From Nitzschia sp. pyKryTriq1 (Eukaryota; Bacillariophyta; Bacillariophyceae; Bacillariales; Bacillariaceae), in contig OY101120.1 of the NCBI GenBank assembly GCA_956465555.1, positions 930,001 through 994,000 on the forward strand: DNA of 64,000 bases. The letters run 5' to 3'. The position numbers were made by a program, and so were the translations under genes. Shown piece after piece: positions 1 to 9,450 of the stretch. The stretch's first letter is position 1. Every line of letters starts with the position of its first letter. Under the pieces are notes generated by a model that did no database searches, was not told the origin of the DNA, and saw only the letters and a program-made list of their open reading frames with translations.

Positions 1-308
1 CACTCTACCGGTACGGTAGGGTGGTAGGTTACGTACGTTTCGTACCGGCACGCGGTACCAGGTACCTGCTGGTACAATACTGTACCGGTAGAGCGCATTG
101 GCGGTGCGAGTACACGTAGACGATATCAAATAACGAGTATCTCGACGAAGAAGGAATAGAAATACAAGGTACATCTGCCTGGTACCGTAGTCCTTATTAG
201 CGACGACTCCTTTGATGGAGAGATACTGTACCGGTATGAGTAGTCTAGTCTAACATATGCATACGAAAAATCTAATTGGGCTGGTTTAACCAGTTCTCGG
301 GACACAAG
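1..308. other. Gene-free stretch with GTAC-rich palindromic sequence
   Basis: No gene is seen here. The stretch holds several copies of the TACCGGTA / GGTACC type sequence (near 7, 35-65, 84 and 232) that recurs through the other gene-free regions of the window. It lies upstream of the LRR gene and so includes that gene's promoter, but no core element can be named. Confidence 0.6.
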
Positions 309-1643
309 ATGTTGCAGGATGATGATGATGATGATGGAATTGTACTGTCACCCATCCAACGGGCTTCGATCGAGAAACGAACTCTTGCCATTGCCGACCA
401 ATACATACACGACGACACTCTGGCGTTGACCAATGCAATGGATTTTTATACTCTTGCAAATCTGGTCCGAAATCTGGATTACCTGGAAACCAAAACCGAT
501 ATCCATGTACTTTCATTGTATCGAATGGATTTGGATCTTAACTTTTCCTATGAAATTAATCATATTGTCCATGGGTTCAAAGAGGTGATTCTGAATGATT
601 GTGAGGGGACTCATCTCGATACAATTGTCAAAACTGTTCTGAAAGAAACGAAAATCAAGCGCTTTCATGTCTTTAGTAGACAGATTCTCGACCCTCTGGT
701 GGATGCTGCGTTTGAAATGGGGTTGAAGACTTCCAAGCTGGTCGATCTATCTTTGACTATTGAGATGCCAAGAGAGACCGCAGAACATCTTTGCCGGGGT
801 ATCAATCATTCTCGACTGAAACAGCTGACTTTGGATCAGTGTGAAATCTACGTGGACGCAGTGGAAATACTGTGCCACTGCTTTCGAGCCAACCAAAGCT
901 TAGAGGTACTCAAAGTGGAACATTGTAGGCTTCGCGATTACGAGGTGGCGGATCTGGTTCGATCCATAAAAGACCACCCAACATTATTGGAACTGAGCGT
1001 TAGAATGAATCGGATGCGTGACGAAGCCATTGGAGCCGCGGCGGAACTCTTGAATGGAACCCCTCGCCTCGAACGTTTGGATTTGGCGCAGCAGAACCCA
1101 GGACACTTGGACATTCGACAACTGGCAGAGGCATTGCACACCAATCGAACGCTGACGCACTTGAACCTTCGAGAAAATTATTTGGAAGACTCTCACATGC
1201 CAATATTGGTAGATGCTTTATCTGTGAATACAACGCTACGTGAAGTGAACCTCGAAGATTGTGAACTAGCAGACGATGGATTGTCACATTTCGTCAACTC
1301 TTTGGGTAAATTTCCAGGTCTGACACATTTGAAGTTGAGAGAGAATGAATTCCGCCAGCCGCTGAACCAAGATGCTCTTTTGGAATCCTTGCACCGGAAC
1401 CATGTGTTGCAAGCCATCGAAGTGGACGATGATGACTTGCTTGCTCCGAAATTGACGTTCCTCATGTTTCTCAACAAAGCTGGTCGCAGATATCTAGCAC
1501 AAGAGTGGGTGCCATTGAGCTTCTGGCCAACGCTTCTAGCAAGAGTAAATCGACTTTTTGAATTACCGGAGAAAGACTACGACTTCAAGGAGGCCGATAT
1601 CATCTTTCAGCTTTTACAAGGACCGGCCCTGTTACAACGGTGA
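309..1643 (+). CDS. Leucine-rich repeat protein (ribonuclease-inhibitor-like)
   Basis: The protein is 444 residues and intronless. After an acidic start (six aspartates at residues 4-9) and a non-repetitive N-terminal half, roughly residues 165-360 form LRRs of the RNI type, with units such as LEVLKVEHCRL, LTHLNLRENYL and LREVNLEDCEL about 28 residues apart. Such proteins are usually protein-binding scaffolds; the partner cannot be told. The reading frame is open to 276 but only through a TTG codon, so the ATG at 309 is taken as the start. No signal peptide, membrane segment, F-box or kinase domain is visible. Stramenopile genomes carry large families of such LRR proteins, so a specific role is not inferred. 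Confidence 0.8.
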   Translation: MLQDDDDDDGIVLSPIQRASIEKRTLAIADQYIHDDTLALTNAMDFYTLANLVRNLDYLETKTDIHVLSLYRMDLDLNFSYEINHIVHGFKEVILNDCEGTHLDTIVKTVLKETKIKRFHVFSRQILDPLVDAAFEMGLKTSKLVDLSLTIEMPRETAEHLCRGINHSRLKQLTLDQCEIYVDAVEILCHCFRANQSLEVLKVEHCRLRDYEVADLVRSIKDHPTLLELSVRMNRMRDEAIGAAAELLNGTPRLERLDLAQQNPGHLDIRQLAEALHTNRTLTHLNLRENYLEDSHMPILVDALSVNTTLREVNLEDCELADDGLSHFVNSLGKFPGLTHLKLRENEFRQPLNQDALLESLHRNHVLQAIEVDDDDLLAPKLTFLMFLNKAGRRYLAQEWVPLSFWPTLLARVNRLFELPEKDYDFKEADIIFQLLQGPALLQR

Positions 1644-1826
1644 AACCGACACGCTTGTGTAACATCGTACCGGTAGGGTTACTCCTCCAAAGATAATATG
1701 AAGGGTTCACACTCCTGGAGTCTAAAGTATGCGTGTCATCTGCTGCGGCCTCCATGTTGAATTCATGGAGGGAGCTCTGTCAACAGTTCTTCTACCGCCT
1801 TCCATCGACCGAAGGCGGCTTGACTG

Positions 1827-2465
1827 TTATTTCAGCTCGACAAGATATTCTCGCATCGGGAGGTCGGCATATCCGTTCTTCCCGCCATGGGCATAGTTGA
1901 CGTCCAGCTTAGCCCCATCTGGGATGTCAAACCACGTAACGTCCCCGTCCTCATTCACCGAGTCAAAAAGCCCTGGCTTGCCATCATGCGAATAGCCCAG
2001 GAGCCGGCCCTTTGCCACATACACAAAAACGTAGTCTAGGACATGATGATGCGGTTCTGAAGGATCTCCTTCTCCGGGTTCTAGATAAAAGTCCCATACA
2101 CGACACCAACGGTTCTCCAGCAGCAATTTAGTACCCACGTCAGTTGTGTAGATAGCTTCCGAAAGTAGCTTTTGGACTTCTTCGTCAGTTCTTTTGGGCT
2201 CTTTCTTGATTTCGAACCAGACCTGTCTATATGCATCTTTCCCCACATTTTCAATGTCACATTTTGTACCCGGCTCGTCAAATATTACGGACTTGTCGTC
2301 TACTTTGACAGGACGACCATCGGGGCCTTTGTGATGTCCCTCATCGACTTGCCATCGAACTGTGTGGAAAGACAGAGTCGTCGTCTGAATCGATTCTCCT
2401 GGTGAAAGCCGCAAGTCACTCACTCGCACTCTTTCATTTTCAAACAAGAGTGTTGGAAGAACCAT
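1827..2465 (-). CDS. Two-domain cupin-like protein
   Basis: A 212-residue intronless protein with two cupin-like halves. The first, about residues 1-100, opens with the pattern LLFENERVRVSDLRLSPGE; the second, about residues 112-205, repeats it as LLLENRWCRVWDFYLEPGE and adds a PHHHVLDYVFVYV strand whose histidines could bind metal. The halves look like an internal duplication, and only the second keeps the histidine cluster, so the first may be structural. No targeting signal is seen. It is convergent with the LRR gene (stops 183 bases apart). Bicupins include oxalate decarboxylases, dioxygenases and storage proteins; this sequence does not choose among them. Confidence 0.7.
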   Translation of the reverse strand: MVLPTLLFENERVRVSDLRLSPGESIQTTTLSFHTVRWQVDEGHHKGPDGRPVKVDDKSVIFDEPGTKCDIENVGKDAYRQVWFEIKKEPKRTDEEVQKLLSEAIYTTDVGTKLLLENRWCRVWDFYLEPGEGDPSEPHHHVLDYVFVYVAKGRLLGYSHDGKPGLFDSVNEDGDVTWFDIPDGAKLDVNYAHGGKNGYADLPMREYLVELK

Positions 2466-3090
2466 GGTTGCAGAGATGTATTATATTTGATCTATGGTAT
2501 TTGGAGAGATTGATTCTGACACCCCATACCCTATAAGCATTGCGGCGGGGGCATCGTTACATCATCATTACCAGTATTGCTCGTATCGGTGCGTATTGCG
2601 TGTCTGATTTAGATTATTGTGTGTGGGTGTCTGATTTAGATTATTGTGTGTGGCATCGGATGGTCGCCAAAATTGGGACTGGAAGCTGAGTCTTGGTGGC
2701 CGGCAGGCGAAAAACCCATAAATATAGATGACGTCATCACCATGATTTCTTAAGAATAATACAAACATACCGGTACCTACTAACTGTATATTGCCACCGA
2801 CACCCGTATGTAACAAGAGTACAACGGTCGGAAATGCAATTTTCGTAAAAGCGAAATAGTCGAAACCCACTCCTCGTTCTCCTCGCATTATTGCAGAACG
2901 AATGAATCATCGCTGCCATCTCAATAAAGTGGGACAGACCCAAGACAAACCTTCTACTTCGTAAGAAAGAAGAATCACTTGGACTATTGTAAAAAGAAAT
3001 ACCCAGCAATAATACAATGCTACTCGTCCCGGGGCAAGTCAATCATAATAAAAAGTTCGAAAGATAAAATAGGTGTTTCATTCTGCAGCC
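2466..3090. other. Gene-free stretch between divergent genes
   Basis: This is the shared upstream region of the bicupin (minus strand) and the unknown gene starting at 3091 (plus strand). It holds a 27-base perfect tandem duplication at 2600-2653 and one TACCGGTACC motif near 2769. Open frames here show no recognisable protein. Confidence 0.55.
2600..2653. repeat. Perfect two-copy tandem repeat, 27-base unit
   Basis: Two identical 27-base copies lie head to tail at 2600-2626 and 2627-2653, beginning GTGTCTGATTTAG. Because both copies are identical the duplication looks recent. It sits about 135 bases upstream of the bicupin start. Confidence 0.9.
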
Positions 3091-4054
3091 ATGTCGCAAG
3101 ATTCCAAACCAGTACTCTATGTGAACGTCGTCAGTAAGTCCCAAAATCAATGGTTGAAAGCGATTGATCATGTATCCATTCCACTCATATTTTTATCTCT
3201 TTAAAGTTCAAGATGCTTCAGAAGTGGTCAAGGCAAAAGTGAAGAAGAAGGTGGAAGCATCGAAGATTCCAAGACAGATGAAAGACGCCGTTGCAATGAG
3301 AGCTGCCAACATGGTGTCGAATAGAGTGAAGCGGTCAAACATTGCGAAAAGAATGGCTGGTAGACTCTGCAAGACACTGCCAGCGAAATTGAAGGAGAAG
3401 GGGCTCACGATAATATTGGAAGAAATCTTTCGTGAAGAGCATTACTTCGTTCTAGAGCTGCAAGTCCAGCATGTTGATACAATCATGGTCGAAAAGGCCA
3501 AACGTGAAAAAGGCCTCGACGTCTCCACCAAAGAGGATCTTGACTCATCGAGTCCAATGGCTGGGACATTATTGGATTGGACGCTTAAACTAATGGGTGA
3601 GGGCAACCAAAGAATATTGGAAGAGGAGTATTTGCCAGCTAAGGTTCAGGAAAAGCTCGAAAAACAAATGATGCGCATGATGAGAGAGAAATTTGAAAAT
3701 ATGAACCTCAAAGCCGAAGTTAAAATTTTGAAGGAACAGAGACAGGGTCGGTACTTCTTCACCAAGCTCAAGGCTGTTCGACAAGAAGTCAGGGATGGCG
3801 GATTCAAGAATCCAATAAATGAACTTCGGAAGAAACTATCAGCCGAGAAAGAATCTTCAGTCGATCCAACAACTACCGAGAATACCATATTGATGGAACA
3901 GAAACAGGGTCGGAATTCCTTCACCAAGCTCAAGGCCGCTCGACAAGAAGTCAGGGCTAGTGGATTTAGAAATCGGATACGAGAACTTCGGAAGAAAATG
4001 TCACTAGAGCAAGAATCACCAGTCGAAACAACAGACACTGAGAGTTCCAGTTAA
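3091..4054 (+). CDS. Unknown basic helical protein, paralogue of the 10844-11719 gene
   Basis: Two exons, 3091-3133 and 3207-4054, are joined over a 73-base intron (GTAAGT..AAAG) in phase 1, giving 296 residues. The domain is not recognised. The protein is rich in Lys, Arg, Glu and Met and predicted mostly helical. The core motif EIFREEHYFVLELQVQHVD is matched in the paralogue by EIFREGTYIVFQLRVVHVD, and the intron after the N-terminal leader falls at the same codon in both genes. The C-terminal part contains a 54-residue tandem duplication (unit starts near 3731 and 3893, each with EQ-x-QGR-x2-FTKLKA-x-RQEV) that the paralogue has only once. No signal peptide or membrane span is seen. Possibly a lineage-specific family; function not assigned. 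Confidence 0.75.
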
Positions 4055-4697
4055 AATGAGTTGTTATGGCATACTACTGGTTGACTTGTCGTCTACTAGC
4101 TAGAAATCAAAATTTGGAAAATTTCAAAGTGGCTCCCTGTAGTAGCAGACGATTGGTAGACCTACCGGCTGTCGCAGGAATCATAACGAAAGAAGCTCCA
4201 TGATTTCAACATTTTGCTCGTCCTCTTCTCTCCGGGTTCAAGAACAAGTACATAGTACTGCCTCTGTAGATTATGATGTACCGGTATGCCTGTACAGGCA
4301 TACATTACACATGAATGAAAAGATGCTAGAGCTACTGTACAGTACTTGTACGAGTACTGTACCTGGTACAGGTAATGTACTGTACTGTACTGTAGTTGAC
4401 CACGACGACGACGACGAGGAGTCGTCCTCTCTCTACTACTAGTAGTAGCTCTGGGGCGGGGAACCCCTCCCCAATCTTGACGTGAAGTACAATACGCAGG
4501 ACTGACACCTTTGAGTCAGATGAGTCAAGCGTCAATAATGGTCATTCCAAATTTGCATCCGATTTTGGATTTTGCATCTTGCTTTCGGGCTTTTCGCATT
4601 CGGAGGTCACAATAATGTCTACAGTCTGCCGGTACAGACGCGTCTCTTCTTACTTCGAATTCTATCCGTCTTTGCGACAGCAGCTCTGAAAGCAAAC
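4055..4697. other. Gene-free stretch with dense GTAC repeats
   Basis: Upstream region of the cyclophilin gene. Positions 4270-4400 are packed with GTAC, TGTACAG and TACCGGTA elements that can fold on themselves; 4405-4450 holds GAC/GTC triplets followed by a CTACTACTAGTAGTAG palindrome. No coding region other than a short upstream ORF was accepted. Confidence 0.55.
4615..4689 (+). other. Upstream ORF before cyclophilin
   Basis: An ATG at 4615 opens a 24-codon frame that stops at 4687-4689, eight bases before the chosen cyclophilin ATG at 4698. If the transcript begins upstream of 4615 this uORF could dampen translation or rely on reinitiation; if it begins downstream it is irrelevant. No transcript end is visible in the sequence. 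Confidence 0.35.
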
Positions 4698-5279
4698 ATG
4701 CCAACCATCGTAGTATTTGAATCCACTGAAGGGACGTTTAAGGCGGAACTCTTCGACGAAAAAATGCCTATCACCTGTGGTAATTTCATCGACCTTGTCA
4801 AGCAGAAATTCTATGATGGGCTGTACATACACAGGATTGCCCCAGATTACTGCATTCAATTCGGGTGCCCGTATGCTAAGAATCCGCATGTCTATTACGG
4901 CACCTTGGAGGAAGATGCAGGACAAGGGTCTGGTCCCCCTGATACAACTTTCAAATCATGTACTGGCAAAGAACATACACGGGATGAGTATGGGAACATT
5001 GAAGATGAACTGGTCAAAGGCATCTCGAACGAAGAAGGCACATTAAGCATGGCTAATTCCGGAGAGCCAGACACTGGAGGCTCGCAATTTTTCATTAATG
5101 TGAAGAACAACAAACATTTGGACTGGTTCAACGGTGAATCAGAGAGTGCTCATCCAGTATTTGGCAAGATTGTTGAAGGCTATGTTGAGGTGATCAAGAA
5201 GATGGAAAAGGTCGAGACAAATGCTGAACAACCAGTGAATCCCATTAAAATGATCTCTGTTACGATCGAAGAGAAATAA
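4698..5279 (+). CDS. Cyclophilin-type peptidyl-prolyl isomerase
   Basis: A 193-residue single-domain cyclophilin, expected to catalyse cis-trans isomerisation of Xaa-Pro bonds in client proteins. Typical blocks are present: GNFIDLVKQKFYDGLYIHRI with the catalytic Arg, the substrate-groove Gln in DYCIQFG, and SMANSGEPDTGGSQFF. Compared with human CypA, the groove Phe is Tyr, and the Trp that contacts cyclosporin is His in NKHLDWF, so cyclosporin binding may be weak. An insert with GQGSGPPDTTF follows the catalytic strand, as in some algal and protist cyclophilins. The frame continues upstream without an ATG, so the ATG at 4698 is the start; this leaves no signal or transit peptide and implies a cytosolic or nuclear protein. 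Its stop lies 58 bases from that of RRP6. Confidence 0.92.
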   Translation: MPTIVVFESTEGTFKAELFDEKMPITCGNFIDLVKQKFYDGLYIHRIAPDYCIQFGCPYAKNPHVYYGTLEEDAGQGSGPPDTTFKSCTGKEHTRDEYGNIEDELVKGISNEEGTLSMANSGEPDTGGSQFFINVKNNKHLDWFNGESESAHPVFGKIVEGYVEVIKKMEKVETNAEQPVNPIKMISVTIEEK

Positions 5280-5337
5280 ACAAGCAAGACCCCCTTTTAG
5301 TTAAAAAGCTATTTTCATTCCAAAGGTCGACCCAGTC

Positions 5338-8253
5338 CTACCGCTTTTTGTATGCTTGAGAACGTCCTTGATTCCGTTCGGGTCGCTCTGTCTGCTGTTG
5401 CGGTCGGCGCGATTGCTTACCGCGCCCTGTATTTGGCTTCTTCTTGGTGTCTTGTTTGCCGAACTGTTGATTCAAATGCCCACCAGCAGTGGCAGCTCCC
5501 GCAAAGAAAGGGTTCGCTGACGCGGAAGCACAAAAGGCACCAATTGAGCCCACAGTCGAATAGTCAAACGTTTTTTGCTGCTTCATTCCGTCGTCTTCAC
5601 TGGAAGCTCCAGCACCCTCTCCGTCATCTTCCCCTTCCCCTGCTGAGTCTCGTTGCTTCATCATGCTTTCGACTTCCTCTTTTCCTTTTATCCATCCAAT
5701 CTCTTCCATCATGGCGATGTCGTCTTCTCGTGAAAATCCCGAATCATGGCCCGTTGCTCCAACATCATCCGAGGAGACCGATGCCGTACCAGTAGATTTT
5801 GTTCGCTGACGCTTCGGCGATCCTGGGATCTCATCGAAATAATTCTTTCCTTCTAGAGCCCGTGCTTTGAGGACAGCTTCGGCCTTGGCTAATTCTTGGG
5901 CTTCCTTTTCGTTGGGCTCCTGACGCAAAGGACTCGATGACTTTTTGTTGCGCCGATTGTGGTTGCTGATGCGATAAATTTCTCTCATCGATCGCGGAAT
6001 GACAAAATGCTCTTCGTTGTTCGACTTGTCCGCCCCTTCGTCCTCCTCTTCGCCACCCTCATCGTCAGCATCTCCATCTTCCAGGTCCCCGGCGGCAGAG
6101 ATCAAGCCAAGCACAGCGTGTTTCTCTTGTGCAGTCCGGATATGAGCCGCGTTGGTTTGTGCCAAATGGGCTTCCTCTTCCACATCCATATCAGTGGGGT
6201 GCACGGCACGAGCAGACCCTGTACCGTCCACAACCATTCCCCCATCTTGTCCGTCATCTTTGGGTCCTAACTGAAGGCTGTGGGGTGTGAATTGACTGGT
6301 GCGATATTTTTGATTGGCCTCATGGACCGCCAAAACGCGTCGAGGTTTCATGCTTGGTGCATCACCATCTTCGGTGTCATCTTCATCGGTGGTTGTGGTC
6401 ACCCCATCTGGAATGTTATCAGGGTCATCCGAAGCTTTCCCATGCAGATTCGGCGAGATCCACCCCGCTTGCCGATACAAAGCTTCAGTCCCCAATACTG
6501 GGCTCATGAGAGTCCTCGGTTGAGTCGGTTTCTCCGGAACACCAGGGGTATCGTCTGGATCGGTAGTGGCCGGCTTGAAAAAGGGAGGTTTGACACACCG
6601 CTGGACCAGTCCCAAGATTTGCTTCGCGTGCCTTATAACTATGGGAGGCACGGGCTGTAAAAGTCCTTGCAAGGCTGTAAAGTTGGTCGGACAAGCCAAA
6701 GCCAATCGCAGTAACTTGCTGTTATCGCAGACAAAAATCAAAGATTCGTCATATTGGCGGGCAACTTGATCTCGCCAATCGTACAACTCTTTCAGCACTT
6801 GCTCTTGCGTTTCGTTGAGCTCTGACTTTGACCTTCGTTTACTCATCAATGATCGATATCCATCGGGCTTGAATGCATCTGGGGCGTAGCGGATCAGACA
6901 TACCTTACGACTCCTATCAAAGGCTTCTTTCACCGATGCATCCTTGTGTTTCTCCAAATCGTACTTCAGGTGTCGGTAAATGTCCAAGAGGTAATGCGTA
7001 TCCATAATCGCATACTCCTTCATGGCTGGTGGTAGAGGTCGCTGTCGCCAATCCGCCAATTGGTGAGACTTGTCCGGAATGATCCCCACGTATTCTTGCA
7101 GCAAGTGCGCATAGCTCAGTCGTTTGAGCTTCAACAAGTCGGCTGCATTGTAGGTGTCAAAGAGATTCACAATGTACAGTCCAAAGTCCCTCTGAAGCCA
7201 TTGGACATCGCTTTCAGCACCATGCATGACTTTGACGATCTTTGGATTGGCCAGGACTGGTCCTAGAGCAGCTCCAAGCTTTTGCCAGAGCGGAAAGGGG
7301 TCAATTAGGTAGTTCCTAGGCTGCGGTTCCATCTCGGTGGGGCCCATGGTGATTTGGATCAAGCACGTAATGCCAGCAAAGCTCCGATAGTTGTGGGCCT
7401 CTAGATCCATCGATATTTCCTTTGCCGATTCCAATCGCTTTGTCAATTCATCCAAAGCCTCAGGGGTATCCACCCACGTCGCTTCCAAAGGACCTGTGGC
7501 AACAGGAATTTTGGGCGGTTTGGTCTCGGGGGCAGCCAACTGCCAGTCGGAAAACTGCAGATTCTCGAGCTCTGTCTGATAGGGATGCGGTACATGCTGA
7601 GAGGCTGCCACAATATTGTCCGCTAGCTTCTTGGGGGGTCTCCAGGCGCCAAATCGATCTTCGATCCCATGGCCTGGTTTGAGCGTCAGATCCAGTGGTT
7701 GAGTAGCGTGAAACTTCTCGGCAATCGGAGGAACAAAGGGCTCCACCCGACTGTTCAAGTACCGCGACGGGTCGTCCCCGTAAATCTCATGGACATCTTG
7801 CGGTTTGTCCATTTTCACAATCCCCTTCATTAGCTGTCCAAACGAGCTCCTTGCCTTGCCAGTCGCAGTTTGGAGTTCGTCTTTTACTTTTTGGCTCGCC
7901 CCGCTGGCCTCGGCTTGTTCCGTCAGCCATTCACATATGTCGCTGCAAGCTTCCCATAATAGTGGATCGGTGAGTCCTTGAAATTCCGTATCGATCGCCA
8001 GGCTTTCGTCTCCCGAGGAGACCGCCAACAAAATTGCGTCCAACAAATCTTCTTGATTTTGCTGCACGAGATTTTGAAATTCCGGGAAACTGGATTGATA
8101 CTCAAATTCGTCTTCCACCGGCAATCCTTGTACCGCACGCGCCCCAGCCGCAAGAGCCGCCATGAGATTAGACAAGAGCTCTTCTGAGGGTAAACAAGTG
8201 GAGGCAGAACCCCCCATATCGGAGTCATCTGCATTTGTAGGCTTTTGACTCAT
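5338..8253 (-). CDS. RRP6: Exosome 3'-5' exoribonuclease RRP6 (EXOSC10)
   Basis: A 971-residue intronless gene. The N-terminal part (about residues 20-160) resembles the PMC2NT domain that binds the RRP47 cofactor. The DEDD-Y exonuclease follows: Exo I SMDLEAHNYRSF near residue 280, Exo II HGAESDVQWL near 343, and Exo III DTHYLLDIYRHL near 415 with the tyrosine that defines the DEDDy class. An HRDC domain (about 490-560) includes LYDWRDQVARQYDES. The long C-terminal tail is acidic, then basic, and ends in a lysine/arginine-rich segment suited to nuclear localisation and exosome binding. RRP6 trims and degrades nuclear RNAs such as rRNA precursors and snoRNAs. All four acidic catalytic positions appear intact. 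Confidence 0.95.
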   Translation of the reverse strand: MSQKPTNADDSDMGGSASTCLPSEELLSNLMAALAAGARAVQGLPVEDEFEYQSSFPEFQNLVQQNQEDLLDAILLAVSSGDESLAIDTEFQGLTDPLLWEACSDICEWLTEQAEASGASQKVKDELQTATGKARSSFGQLMKGIVKMDKPQDVHEIYGDDPSRYLNSRVEPFVPPIAEKFHATQPLDLTLKPGHGIEDRFGAWRPPKKLADNIVAASQHVPHPYQTELENLQFSDWQLAAPETKPPKIPVATGPLEATWVDTPEALDELTKRLESAKEISMDLEAHNYRSFAGITCLIQITMGPTEMEPQPRNYLIDPFPLWQKLGAALGPVLANPKIVKVMHGAESDVQWLQRDFGLYIVNLFDTYNAADLLKLKRLSYAHLLQEYVGIIPDKSHQLADWRQRPLPPAMKEYAIMDTHYLLDIYRHLKYDLEKHKDASVKEAFDRSRKVCLIRYAPDAFKPDGYRSLMSKRRSKSELNETQEQVLKELYDWRDQVARQYDESLIFVCDNSKLLRLALACPTNFTALQGLLQPVPPIVIRHAKQILGLVQRCVKPPFFKPATTDPDDTPGVPEKPTQPRTLMSPVLGTEALYRQAGWISPNLHGKASDDPDNIPDGVTTTTDEDDTEDGDAPSMKPRRVLAVHEANQKYRTSQFTPHSLQLGPKDDGQDGGMVVDGTGSARAVHPTDMDVEEEAHLAQTNAAHIRTAQEKHAVLGLISAAGDLEDGDADDEGGEEEDEGADKSNNEEHFVIPRSMREIYRISNHNRRNKKSSSPLRQEPNEKEAQELAKAEAVLKARALEGKNYFDEIPGSPKRQRTKSTGTASVSSDDVGATGHDSGFSREDDIAMMEEIGWIKGKEEVESMMKQRDSAGEGEDDGEGAGASSEDDGMKQQKTFDYSTVGSIGAFCASASANPFFAGAATAGGHLNQQFGKQDTKKKPNTGRGKQSRRPQQQTERPERNQGRSQAYKKR

Positions 8254-8524
8254 GGTGGTATTCTAGCGCCTGAATGGGCTTTGCTCCCTTATACCGAAAC
8301 GAAATGAGCTGGACGATTTCTATCACGACGAGCAAGTGACTGTGACGAGATGCAAATGACTTTTTGGCCAATAGATCGGTAGCAATGTTGTGGGGTGTGC
8401 GTGGAGGAGTGCAAAGACGGCTTCACGATGATGATGAGACTGAGTGCATTTTGACTTCCAACTTCCAAATCTAAATCGCCTTCTCATCGCATGCACCGTG
8501 CCGTTTTTTTTCGGTGGAGCAAAG

Positions 8525-8547
8525 GTGGGCGGGGGGGGGGGGGCGGG
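8525..8547 (+). repeat. G-tract with G-quadruplex potential
   Basis: A run of 13 G (8531-8543) is flanked by GGG on both sides (8527-8529 and 8545-8547). Four or more G-triplets with single-base loops are available, so a G-quadruplex is possible on the plus strand. It lies roughly 270 bases upstream of the RRP6 start and could affect replication or promoter structure. Confidence 0.7.
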
Positions 8548-9139
8548 CTACCGGTACACAATTACTGCTACCGGTACGGTACCTGGTACCTGGTACTCGT
8601 ACCGTGGGCGGGGAGGCGAGGGAGAGAAGAACTTGAAACTGCTGGAAGGACAGACCATGGCAGCATTTTTTGTGCGTTTTGGTTTTTGGCTCGCTCGTGC
8701 GTGCCAGTGCGGCTCGCTTCATACGCTTATCCAAGTTTTTGCCTTTACCACGCGCAACCGCGCATTTTCACGCTAATCCAAGTTCAAAAATCGCTCTTCC
8801 AAGTTATTCTGTCCGTCTGTCACCCAAACGGAACGCACAGAACGCCAAAAATGACCCTCCTTAATTGATTTTTATCAACAACACTCGCGCACCTCAAGCA
8901 TACAAGCTGCCCCAATGAAAACAACTCATTTCTCAATGTTCGCCAAATATTCCAGATGTGTTATGTAAACACATGCACCAGACCGTCCAATTTAATTGTA
9001 TTTTTTTATTCAGGATCGCCCTTCTCTCGCCGATGGCGATTTCTCGCCATTTTTTGTTGTGTCGGTCGCAAAATACCACAACAAGCATCATCTTTCTCGC
9101 CGCCTACGACCATTACTCCTTCGCCCCACCCAAATCTAC

Positions 9140-9450
9140 TCTTTCGCCCTCTTGTCGTCGTCTTTTTAGACTACCGACGATTCCTGCCCTACTGCTGCCC
9201 TCTACCCTACGACTCCTTCGCCTCTCGTCGCCGTCTTTTTAGACTACCGACGATTTACTTTTTTATTTGACCGACGACTACTCCTTCGCCCTGCCGCTGC
9301 CCACTACCCTACGACTCCTTCGCCTCTCGTCGCCGTCTTTTTAGACTACCGACGATTTACTTTTTTATTTGACCGACGACTACTCCTTCGCCCTGCCGCT
9401 GCCCACTACCCCACGACTCCTTCGCCCCTCGTCGCCGTCTTTTTAGACTA
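9140..9450. repeat. Tandem repeat with a 102-base period
   Basis: The block starting GACTCCTTCGCC recurs at 9211, 9313 and 9415, a period of exactly 102 bases. Each unit includes CGCCGTCTTTTTAGACTA and CCTGCCGCTGCCCACTAC. The two middle units are nearly identical; the first and last are partial and more diverged. The array is pyrimidine-rich on the plus strand and lies in a gene-free region, so it looks like minisatellite expansion rather than coding repeats. Confidence 0.85.

Noticed and set aside
8956-9270. Plus-strand frames through the 102-base repeats
   Set aside because: They simply translate the pyrimidine-rich tandem repeat and differ between repeat copies.
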